DNA of 64,000 bases, taken from assembly GCF_022605165.1 (NCBI RefSeq), contig NC_063079.1, positions 320,001 to 384,000 of the forward strand, read 5' to 3'. Source of the DNA: Purpureocillium takamizusanense (taxonomy: Eukaryota > Ascomycota > Sordariomycetes > Hypocreales > Ophiocordycipitaceae). The stretch's first letter is position 1; each line of letters starts with the position of its first letter. The notes below the pieces were generated by a model that was not told the DNA's origin, made no database searches, and worked only from the letters and a program-made list of their open reading frames with translations. Below, piece after piece: positions 43,889 to 53,049 of this stretch. Position numbers and translations under genes: made by a program.

Positions 43889-45547
43889 ATGTCGGCGACC
43901 GGGCCAGTCCCAGGCCAACCCAGCGCCCCAGGTGCCGCCGCCGACCAGTTCACACCCGGCGCCGTCCCGACCTCGCCCTCGGTGTCCACCTCTCCGCCGA
44001 CCCGTGTCATCCAGAACCAGTTGTCTTTCGAAACCATCTCCGACTCGAGCGACGAGGGTCTACATGTGCGCATGAGCCCTGCCGCCGCCCGGAGGTTTGC
44101 CCGCCGCAACCTTCGCCACGCTTCTGCCACGCCCGATCTCGTCACGAGCCTCGTGCGCCCGCCGTCGCCCGACACGCTCTACATTGCCCCCGAGGTTCAC
44201 GGCCGTGTGCGTCATGGCGCGCTGGCTCGGGCTCTGTCCACTTCTTCGCCGTTGTTGGTGTCTGCCCGCGCGCCCAACGGAGCCTCTGACCGACGCTCCG
44301 GTCCTCTGCTTCCTCCCCACCAGTCCTCCCTCGACATCCCCGCAAAGTACGGCGGCGAGTCCGTCTTCGACATGTACGGCCTCTCGTACGTATCTGAACC
44401 GGATACGAACCTGCTATGCCCCATATGTCACGACCCCCTCGTCGATCCCGTTACTACGCCGTGCGATCATACATTCTGTTACCGGTGCTTGCGCAGGAGC
44501 ATCTCTTCGAGTCCCTCCGGATCCGCCTGCCCCATTGACCGCGATCTCATTTGCTGGCTTGATTGCTTCAGCGCTGCAAGACTGATCCGCACCCAGCTTA
44601 ACTCCTTGATCGTCAAATGTCCGTTCCAGGGGAGGGGTTGCACTAAGGAGGTGAGGCGGGAGGTGGTCGAGCGTCACGCTACCACCGAGTGCCGGTACAG
44701 GGAGTTCTCGTGTCCGGATATGACCTGCGACAAGAAGATGCGACACAAACCCAGGGACGACGAGTGCCCTCACCGCCAGATCAGCTGTTCGGATTGTGAG
44801 GCTGAGATGGAGCACGAGGACCGCGAACTTCATCTCATGTCGTGTCCCAAGGCCAAGACTCGGTGCCAAGGCTGCTGGCAGCTCGTGGTCCGGTCCCAAA
44901 TGGACACGCATAGCGACACCGAGTGCGATGGCGTCGAGGTTGCATGTCCATACGAGGATCTCGGGTGCCCGGTACGCGCCATCCGCGGAGAGATTGGCGC
45001 GCACAAGCTTGGCTGCCCCTTCCACCCTGACACGGCGTCGGGTATTGTCATCAGGAATCAAAGACAGGTGATCCAATCCTACAACGAGCTCGGCAGCCAG
45101 TTACGGGACATGCAGACTAGGCAGGACGACACCAACCGTCGCATCGACGAGCTTACGTCGTCGATGAACCGGCGCGGCGGCGGCGGCGGCGGCGGCAACG
45201 GTAGCGAGTCTGTCCTGAGCGACAGCCGTACCATGCAGGACCTCGATGCGGGCTTCGAAGAGGTGCACCAGAATCTGACGCACCTCGAGGCTCGTCAAAG
45301 CATGTGGACCCTAAATCAGGTGATGCCCATCCGAGAAGAGGTGACGGAGTTGCGCAACAATATCAATATGATCCGGATGCATGTCAACTGGCTGCTCAAC
45401 AGGAGCCGGGAGGAGGGCCGCATTCGAGCCGCCAATAACACGGGCGCGTCGACGACGATTCGACGGGACAGCTCTGGCAACGCGGGCCCGTTGCTGCCGG
45501 AACGAAGACGGTCCTCTGGGGCGGAGACGGACCTTCCGCGGCTATGA
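43889..45547 (+). CDS. RING finger and TRAF-type zinc-finger protein, probable E3 ubiquitin ligase
   Basis: A single-exon gene of 552 residues starting at GCCGCCATGTCG. Seen: a 170-residue Ser/Pro/Arg-rich disordered N-terminus; a C3HC4 RING finger from Cys177 to about 217 (CPICHDPLVDPVTTPCDHTF, then CYRCLRR and CPIDRD); then TRAF-type Cys/His repeats over about 240-380 (CPFQGRGC, CRYREFSCPDMTC, CPHRQISCSDCEAEME, CPYEDLGCP, HKLGCPFH). Next come a coiled-coil-like region (about 390-430), a polyglycine run, and a second coiled coil. The C-terminus is basic and Ser-rich. RING plus TRAF zinc fingers is the architecture of E3 ligases that bind substrates or receptors through the TRAF part, but no MATH domain is present. 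The substrate is unknown. It lies 1.1 kb upstream of UFD2 on the same strand. Confidence 0.85.
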   Translation: MSATGPVPGQPSAPGAAADQFTPGAVPTSPSVSTSPPTRVIQNQLSFETISDSSDEGLHVRMSPAAARRFARRNLRHASATPDLVTSLVRPPSPDTLYIAPEVHGRVRHGALARALSTSSPLLVSARAPNGASDRRSGPLLPPHQSSLDIPAKYGGESVFDMYGLSYVSEPDTNLLCPICHDPLVDPVTTPCDHTFCYRCLRRSISSSPSGSACPIDRDLICWLDCFSAARLIRTQLNSLIVKCPFQGRGCTKEVRREVVERHATTECRYREFSCPDMTCDKKMRHKPRDDECPHRQISCSDCEAEMEHEDRELHLMSCPKAKTRCQGCWQLVVRSQMDTHSDTECDGVEVACPYEDLGCPVRAIRGEIGAHKLGCPFHPDTASGIVIRNQRQVIQSYNELGSQLRDMQTRQDDTNRRIDELTSSMNRRGGGGGGGNGSESVLSDSRTMQDLDAGFEEVHQNLTHLEARQSMWTLNQVMPIREEVTELRNNINMIRMHVNWLLNRSREEGRIRAANNTGASTTIRRDSSGNAGPLLPERRRSSGAETDLPRL

Positions 45548-46656
45548 GACATGAAACAAATGAACAACAAACCATGTAAAATGAAGAAATGAACACAAAA
45601 GAGGGACCTGGGATCATCATTGTCGTGCGGCGTTTGGCGCCGGATACCCTCATGTCAAGGTACATTGCGTACATATCGCGGGCGATGACACTTGGACATG
45701 CAGCAAATGTGTAAAGGGGGTTTGTTCTTACTTGAGTAATGATGAACGAAAATATGTCCGGAAAGTCGGATAGAGCCGCGGGGATAGACCACGGCGGTGC
45801 GGAGGTGTTGGCGGCCAGCCCGTATATCGGAGAACTGAAAGAGGCGGACTTTGGCTGAGTCCCCGGACCCTACGAGCGGAGTTTGAGGATACGGTACGGT
45901 ACGGTACGGGGTATCAGGGCCTTTAGACTATTGATTGATGCCCTGCCCCCCGGCTCTTCCGGGTAGTAGCAATTTGTCTCTTCTTTCTTTGTGCTTGTCT
46001 GTCTGACCGGGATCGTCCTTGGCGTGACAGCTGCTTGCTATCTGGGGCTGTGCGCAGCTGGCAGCGGGTTGCGCACCTTAGTACCTTACTAATTCTTCGA
46101 GGCAGCAGGTTGACAGTGGCCGGCTGGCCTCAGCTGCGTCCCGTCAGGTGTCTGCCTAACGCCGCCTAGGCTGCTGCTCAGGGCGGGCAGCTGGTGTAGG
46201 ACGGGAGCTTCCATAAGGTTAGAAGGTAGGTTCTGGGCGGGTGCTGCTTCAGGGCACTTGGACGGAGTAAGCCGCCGGAGCAGCTCCCCGCATCAGCTAC
46301 AAGGCGCTCTAGGTGTCGGGTGCCTGCCGTCGGGTGGCCTCAACGCACCCAACCCTCCAAAAACTCCCCGTCTCCATAGCCTGTGGTTCCCGAGGTAGAT
46401 CTACCTGTAAAGGTACAGGTAGGTTCGGCCCCCACCACACTCCATCCCTCCGCGCCCACCGCCATGGCCCTGGGCTGCGCTACGCTGCGTTGCTGCCACC
46501 GCCGCGGGGCCCTGATGAAGTAATCCCCGGACCTCCATTCATCATACATCACATCCTCCGACCTTGCAGCCTTGCTCCTCTTTCCCACCACCGCAAACAT
46601 CCCCTTTCCCACCCGCGTCTCCTGTTCATACGCGACGAGGGGGATCACGAAACGCC
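45548..46656. other. Intergenic region upstream of UFD2
   Basis: 1.1 kb. It contains a (GGTAC)n pentamer tract at about 45891-45909 and two overlapping perfect palindromes at 46393-46422. It should hold the RING/TRAF gene 3' UTR and the UFD2 promoter. Confidence 0.55.
46393..46422. promoter_or_regulatory. Overlapping perfect palindromes upstream of UFD2
   Basis: AGGTAGATCTACCT (46393-46406) is a perfect 14-base palindrome. The half-site CTACCTGTA (46401-46409) is mirrored by TACAGGTAG (46414-46422) with a 4-base loop, so the two dyads share CTACCT. They lie about 235 bp before the UFD2 ATG. A binding site for a dimeric regulator or an RNA hairpin in the leader are both possible. Confidence 0.3.
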
Positions 46657-49600
46657 ATGGATCCCAACGAGGAGCGCCAGATGTGGCCAGATGGCGACGC
46701 CCCGGACAAGGAGAAGATGGACCAGGCAAGCCGACCCTCTCACGCCTCGGCAGCGCACCCTTTCGATTGCTAACCGTGGAACGCTGCAGATTCGGGCGCG
46801 ACGCCTTGCGAAGCTGGGCTCCGCGGCGGCCCCGAAGGCAGCTGACAACACAGACAAGCCAGACGCCCCGTCCTCGTCCTCGTCGACAACGACGCCCGCG
46901 CCGAAGCCTCCCCAGCCGAGCGAGAGCCCCCGAGCCAACATCACCGTCACACCAGCCCCGAAGCCGCCGCCGCCGGGCTCCAACCCCTTCACACAACTAG
47001 GTGTCCAAAGCAGCCGTAAAGACTCAGGTAGTTCCAGCCCGCAACGCAAGAGGTCCGCCGCTGAGACTGGAGACGGACGCGCAGCCACGCCACCGCCTGC
47101 GGCACGGAGCAAGCCCGCATCCGCTGTTGCCCAGTTCGAGTCGGACGCCGACTATACGCACAGGGTGCTCACGCAGGTGTTCCAAATTACCGTCGATCCG
47201 CATCACATGGCCAGCCCGTCAGGCCAACGGCTCATCTTCGTGCCGAACCTCAACCAGGAGCTCAACGAGGCCGGCGAGCCCTTGAAGCTGTCTGTCAACG
47301 TGCTCGACCAGGCCATCATCGAGGCATGCGGCACACTGCCCGCGTCCAGCCCGCTTTTCGGCTACCTGCTGCCGTGCTGGAAGCGAGTGGTCAAGGCGCA
47401 CACCATGGCCAAGAACGCGAGCGCGACGAAGCTCGAGATGCTCGAGGAGGCTAAGCGGCTGTGCATGAGCAACTGCCTGTTTTCACTGACAATGCCAGTC
47501 CTTTACGGGTCCGTCCACCCCATACCGGCAATATGCACCTAGCTGACTTGAATCTTAGTCGAGACGTCAACATTGATCACGACTCGCTGGCGCCGTACCT
47601 GCTGCGTAGCATCACGGACGACGCCGGCCTCGACTTTGACTTTATAAGGGAGGCTATCAAGCGCTTTGACGACGACGAAGCAATTCCGGCTCTCTTCAAT
47701 GATGCCATGGTTACCATCAGCACTCGGCTCTCCTCCCTGTCCCTTGGCGACGACTACAAGCCTTACATTCAGGCCCTCTTGACGTACACACGGTTCCCCG
47801 TCCTCATCTCCAATCTGGCGCAGCACCCTTGTTTCAACATGGCGCAGTCGGCGCACGGCATCGAACGACACACCATCCTCGGCCCCTTCTTCCGAATTTC
47901 GCCCCTCCAACCGGAGGCCATCAAGAGCTACTTCCCGGGCCCGCGATCTCTGGACCGAACGCGAATTGCAAACGCTCAGGACTCCCTACGCCTTACCCTG
48001 AGGGCTCATCAGGACGACCTCTTCGTCATCGCCAACGCTTTCATTCGAGCTGGTCCGGAGACGAGAAGCCTGACACTGAATTGGTTCGCGTACATTATGA
48101 ACATGAACCACAAGAGGCGGGCGATCCAGGTCGACCCGCGAGAAGTGGCGTCTGACGGCTTCATGCTGAACGTTACGGCGGTCATGGACCGGTTTTGCGA
48201 ACCTTTTATGGATAACGACTTTAGCAAGGTGGACAAGATCGACGTAAAGTATTTCAAGAGGCAGCCGCGGATCGACATCAAGGACGAGACGAAGCTCAAC
48301 GCGGACCAAGCGACCGCCGACAAGTACTACTCCGAGAAGGAGGATGGAGAATCCAATTTCATCTCCGAGGCCTTCTTCCTGACACTGGCTGCACACCACT
48401 ACGGAAGCGAGGCCCTAAACTCACAGCTCAAAAACATAGATCGAGAGATCAAGTACCTAGAGAAGAATATCAAGGCTATGGAGGCCGAGCGACCCAAGGT
48501 GGCCAACTCTCCGCATCAGCTTCGGCTGTTCGAGGAGACTCTTCGACGTCACACGAATGTGCTGGAGAAGACTATTGCCTTGAAATATGCCATCGAGGGT
48601 GCACTGCTTGACGAGCGGATGCAGAGCACATCGCTCCGGTTCATGCGATATGTTGCCGTCTGGCTACTACGGCTAGTGACGGGGTCGGACTACAAGCCTG
48701 GCAAGGAGATGGAGTGCATTAAGTGAGTACCCGTTCGCCCCTGTACGTGTGAAGCCTGACGCTGACTATACAAGACTGCCGCTCTCGGAGGAGCATTCTG
48801 AGGCGTTTGCCTGCTTGCCCGAGTACACGCTGCAGAACATTGTGGACAACTTCAAGTTCGTCTTCAGATGGCTCCCCAAAATCTTGCCAAGCGCTGTAGG
48901 CGAGGAGATGATTGCGCTATGCATCACCTTCCTCCGATCTTCGGAATTCATCAAGAATCCGTACCTCAAGTCGTCGCTGGTCTCGCTTCTTTTCTCGGGA
49001 ACGTGGCCGTTCATGCATCTGAAGAAAGGCGTGTTGGGCGATCAGCTCATCTCCATTCCATTTGCGAACGAGTACCTGCTCCGCGCCTTGATGAAATTCT
49101 ACATCGAGTGCGAGTCCACGGGTGGCAACGCGTTTTACGACAAGTTCAACATTCGCTACGAAATTTTCCAGGTCATCAAGACGGTGTGGACCAACGACGT
49201 GTACAAACTGCAGTTGTCCCGCGAGAGCAAGTAAGTTTACTACGCTCACCGGCGTGGCAGTTGTCGAGCTAACCTGTTGCCTCCAGTGTCAATCGCAGTT
49301 TCTTCGTGCAGTTCGTCAATATGCTTCTTAACGACGCGACGTACGTCCTGGATGAGGCATTCACCAAGTTTCCCAAGATGCGCACTCTTGAGAGGGAGCT
49401 GGAGAACCCTTCTCTATCCGCCGAGGACCGACAAAAGAAGGAAGAGGAGCTCCAGACTCTGGGCAACCAGGCCACGTCCTACATGCAGCTCGCCAACGAG
49501 ACGCTCGAGATGATGAAGCTGTTCACGAAAGCCCTCAGCGAGTCGTTCACCATGCCAGAGATAGTGTCCCGCCTGGCCAGCATGCTGAACTACAACCTCG

Positions 49601-50178
49601 AGACGTTGGCGGGCAGGAAAGCAGCCGCCGAGCTGAGTGTCTCCAACAAGGACAAGTACCACTTTCGCCCCATCCAGCTCATTTCCGACTTTGTCGACAT
49701 CTACCTCAACCTCGGCTCCTCGCCTGTTTTCGTTGAGGCCGTCGCCGCCGACGGACGCTCGTACAAGCCCGAGGTCCTCGACCGCGTCACCCGTATTCTG
49801 ACGTCCAAGAATGCCAAGGATGCTAAAGACATTGCCGAGTGGGAGAAGATCAAGGCCAAGTTCCTGGAGGCCAAGCACGAGCTCGACCAGGCAGAGGTGG
49901 ACCTGGGTGACATCCCCGCCGAGTTCGAGGACCCCATCATGGGCGACTTGATGAAGGATCCCGTGCTGCTGCCCAGCAAGCACATTGTCGACCGCTCGAC
50001 CATTGTGCAACACCTGCTCAGCGACCCCAAGGACCCCTTTACGCGTCAGCCCATGACGGTGGACGACGCGATCCCGCAGACGGAGCTCAAGGCGAGGATT
50101 GAGCAGTGGCGCGCGGAGCGCATCGCCGAGGCCAAGGCCAAGATGGCCGGCGAGCCCATGGAAACGGCTGAGGGCTGA
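46657..50178 (+). CDS. UFD2: Ubiquitin conjugation factor E4 (Ufd2), U-box ligase
   Basis: Five exons: 46657-46725, 46790-47508, 47559-48722, 48775-49230 and 49287-50178. Introns are 64, 50, 52 and 56 bp, and the product has 1099 residues. Ufd2 extends ubiquitin chains on substrates handled by Cdc48 in the ubiquitin-fusion and ER-associated degradation routes. Seen: a Pro/Ser/Lys-rich N-terminus; the conserved Ufd2 core starting near residue 150 (HRVLTQVFQITVDP, HDSLAPYLLRSI, LGPFFRISPL); a long helical body (EAFFLTLAAHHYG, LPEYTLQNIVDNFKFVFRW); and a C-terminal U-box at about 1017-1080 (EDPIMGDLMKDPVLLPS, FTRQPMTVDD). The first intron has GC-AG ends (CAG/GCAAGC...CTGCAG) with a good branch site (GCTAAC). 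Convergent with AAH1. Confidence 0.95.
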
Positions 50179-51011
50179 GGAAGGGCTGAAGGGGATTTCC
50201 CTCGAGGGTGTTGTGCCCGTAGATGCATCGGCCCCCCCAGCCAACCCCACCCTTTCCTTTACTTGCTCTATTTGTCTCTTCGTATATGAAAATCATTGCA
50301 TTGCGATGGGTTGGGAAGACGGCTTTCTCTGTCTCTCTGTCTTTCTCTCTCTTTTCCTCTTTTTCTTTAGACTTGCGACGAGGAAAACAACGACTTTGAC
50401 GTATTGCGTGGGTTCCTCTGGTGGACTCCTGTTGGGATGGCCAGTCCTGTTTTCTGTTTTGGTCACTTACCTATTGTCGCCGGGGGCGGATGAGAAGATC
50501 CTGCAGGGGGGAAGGGCTAGGGAGGGAGCAAAAGTGCTCCTCGTTTAGAGGGGACAACGAGCCATGTAGACCTCGTGCGTGTGTTGTGAGGACCGCCGCA
50601 GGGACGCGGTGGTTGACGAATGCCTCACAGGAGGGGGAGGGAGGGGGTCCGGTCTGAGGTTGGAGAGAGGCGGTACCTCATGACGCGAGAATGGAAATAC
50701 GTACATGACGAGTCACGTAGTGCGCAAAACGGCGTTGTTGTGTTGATGTACGTGCACCTGTATCTGTCTGTGTGTGTGTGTGTATGTGTGTGCAGACGGA
50801 GCATCAGTCTCGCCGCTCCGTGGGAAAAGGTTTGGCCTGCCTGTCTGGCTATTCACCCCCCATGTCACAACGGAGCAAAGCTTCTTCTTCTTCCCTTTTT
50901 TACCTTTGCCTCGCGGCCGCTTTTCACTTTTCCTGCACGCGAGGAGAACTACTACAGGCAGGCAGGCAGGCAGGTCATCAACTAGGGTATCTTTTCGTGT
51001 TGAACGTGCGC

Positions 51012-51040
51012 ATATCATCATCATCATCATCATCATCATC
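51012..51040 (+). repeat. (ATC)n trinucleotide repeat
   Basis: About nine tandem ATC/CAT units in the 3' region between UFD2 and AAH1. Confidence 0.9.
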
Positions 51041-51193
51041 GACGCCATCGCTGTCGCTGTCATAGTACTCACATCCCTCTCCGTCATCAGCGGCCGTGGC
51101 CATTGGTATTCTCGACGTCCGCGTCCACATCCGCCACCACTTCCTCCCACGGCAGGCCTTTTCCATGTTAAAAAGAACACCGCCCGTCTATAT

Positions 51194-51210
51194 CCCCCCC
51201 CCCCCCCCCC
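51194..51210 (+). repeat. Poly-C tract (17 C) next to the AAH1 stop codon
   Basis: On the transcribed AAH1 strand this is a G17 run starting only two bases after the TAA stop (51213-51215). Confidence 0.9.
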
Positions 51211-51212
51211 TT

Positions 51213-52352
51213 TTACGTCTGGAGTACCCGGCCGAGGGACCTGTGTTCGGCCAGCACGACGTCCAGCTCGGCGACGAGCTGGCCCTTTCTCTCGTCGCGG
51301 CACCAGCTGGCGTCGATGGCGCCGCGGAGTATCCATTCCCAGTCGGCGACGGAGAGGGCGAACTCGTCCTGCACGCGGCAGTAGACCTCCTGGATGTAGG
51401 CACCAAAGTAGGCCGGGTCGTCGCTGTTGATGCTGAAGCGCACGCCGCCGTCCAGGTACGCCCGCACGGGGGCGTGGCCCAGCTCGGGGATGTTGCACAG
51501 TCGCACGTTGGACCACGGGCATAGCGTCAGCAGCGTGCCCGACGAGGCCAGGCGCGTCACCAGCGCCGGGTCCCGCGCGGCCGAAAGGCCGTGATCGATG
51601 CGCTCGACGCCCAGGTGGTCCAGTGACGCGGTGACGAACTCGGGCCCGGCTTCCTCGCCGGCGTGGGCCGTCAGTCGTGTCCCCGTGAGAGCGACCCGCG
51701 CGTAGAGCTCCTTGAAGAGCTCCGGGGGAAAGTCCTTTTCGCTCGACACCATACCGAAGCCCGCGAGCACGCTGCTGTTGGCAACATCTTGGGTGGCGGT
51801 AGCACCGGCACCGGCAAGAGCAGCAGGAGGATGATGAGGGGGTGAGAGGTGGCCCCGGTCCAGGACCGTATCGACGAGGACGTGCGAGTCGGCGAGCGGC
51901 AGGTGTCGCAGGACACAGACAATGTACTCGACCGTGATACCGAGCTCACCGACGGCTCGCCTCTTAGCCGCGCCGAGCCCCTCGACAACGGTGTCGTATG
52001 AGACGCCACGGGCCGTGTGCGCCTGGGGGTCGAAGAAGACCTCGGCGTGGCGGACGCGCTGGGCTGCGGCCTTGACAAAGTACGCCCAGGCGAGGGCCTC
52101 GAAGTCGGCGGCTGTGACGAGGACGCTCATGCCTTGGTAGTAGTAGTGCAGGAAGTCGTCGAGGCACGTCCAGTGCGCGTAGCGGGCGAGCAGGGCCTCG
52201 GGCGAGGCATACGCCGGGTCGTCGGGCAGCGCGACATTGTTCTTGGCCGCGAGGGCGAACAGCAGCGGCGGCTCGAGCGTGCCTTCGACGTGCAAGTGAT
52301 GCTCGACTTTGGGCAGGGCCACGAGAAGGTCGTGGAGCGGGGACTTGCACAT
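51213..52352 (-). CDS. AAH1: Adenine deaminase
   Basis: A single exon of 379 residues, a normal length for fungal adenine deaminase. The enzyme (EC 3.5.4.2) is a zinc-dependent amidohydrolase of the adenosine-deaminase superfamily that turns adenine into hypoxanthine for purine salvage, in cytosol and nucleus. Seen: the metal-binding HLHVEG (His19, His21); the catalytic segment TAHAGEEAG; RIDHGLSA; and SINSDDPAYFG with the metal-ligand Asp. The start at 52352 gives MCKSPLHDLLVALPKVEHHL, the usual N-terminus for this family. The same frame is open upstream to 52514, but that extension looks like leader. A Pro/Ala-rich loop (PPHHPPAALAGAGAT) near residue 165 seems longer than usual and is read as part of the exon, because it has no good splice ends. 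Confidence 0.92.
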   Translation of the reverse strand: MCKSPLHDLLVALPKVEHHLHVEGTLEPPLLFALAAKNNVALPDDPAYASPEALLARYAHWTCLDDFLHYYYQGMSVLVTAADFEALAWAYFVKAAAQRVRHAEVFFDPQAHTARGVSYDTVVEGLGAAKRRAVGELGITVEYIVCVLRHLPLADSHVLVDTVLDRGHLSPPHHPPAALAGAGATATQDVANSSVLAGFGMVSSEKDFPPELFKELYARVALTGTRLTAHAGEEAGPEFVTASLDHLGVERIDHGLSAARDPALVTRLASSGTLLTLCPWSNVRLCNIPELGHAPVRAYLDGGVRFSINSDDPAYFGAYIQEVYCRVQDEFALSVADWEWILRGAIDASWCRDERKGQLVAELDVVLAEHRSLGRVLQT

Positions 52353-53013
52353 GATGTTGGACCGTTCCGTCGCCGCTTCTTGGACGAGGCTGCTTGTGAT
52401 GTGTCCGCTGTCTCCCCCGGCGTACACAAAGTCTGGACTGTGTCGCCACGCGCACACCCGTCGTTGCGTCCCCCTCCCCTTGGATTGGATCCAGTGCCCC
52501 TTCTCCGCACTCATAGCCTTCGCCGACCTCTTCGGAAGTTTCGGAGCACTCCGGCCCTTGGCGTCGGGACCCCGCGACGCCTACCTATCGCATGGCAGGC
52601 AGCCCCCGTCTCTGTGCAAAGGACAGTTAGCGACATATTGTCTTGTCCTGTAACTGAAAGCCGCCATCGCGTCTACTACGGTATGCCCGCGTGGCGGCTT
52701 GTAATCGACCTTGGCTACTACGTATCTATCACAAGCCTTGGTTGTCGTGCCGCCCGCCCGCGCCGCGCTTGCACCCTCGGTCTGTTGGATGTTGGCAGAC
52801 GGCGTCTTTTTGAAGCTCCCAATGGCATGGAGCGCCGTCAGACGGCCCCCGTCGTCTTAGCCAACGTCGTTGCTCTTGACGATGCGCTGGCTGCCAAGAT
52901 GCCTCAGCCACCCTCCTTACACGAACATGAAAGCCCTCGCTTCAGCGGCTGACGCAGCGGTGGCGGATCAGCCAACGAACGCCTCTTCATGTCGACCCAT
53001 TGTGCTTGTGCTA

Positions 53014-53049
53014 CTGCTACTGCTGCTGCTGCTGCTGCTGCTGTTGCTG
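53014..53049 (+). repeat. (CTG)n trinucleotide repeat
   Basis: About ten CTG units with single variants (CTA, TTG), non-coding. Confidence 0.85.

Larger units (their letters stand above)
50179..51212. other. Convergent intergenic region between UFD2 and AAH1
   Basis: About 1 kb between two stop codons, so mostly 3' UTR on both sides. It contains a GT tract near 50765-50792, GGCA repeats near 50956-50974, an (ATC)n tract at about 51012-51040 and a poly-C run at 51194-51210. No gene supported. Confidence 0.55.

Noticed and set aside
51213..52514. Extended AAH1 start at 52514
   Set aside because: The extra 54 residues have no conservation pattern; MCKSPLHDLL at 52352 fits the family N-terminus.
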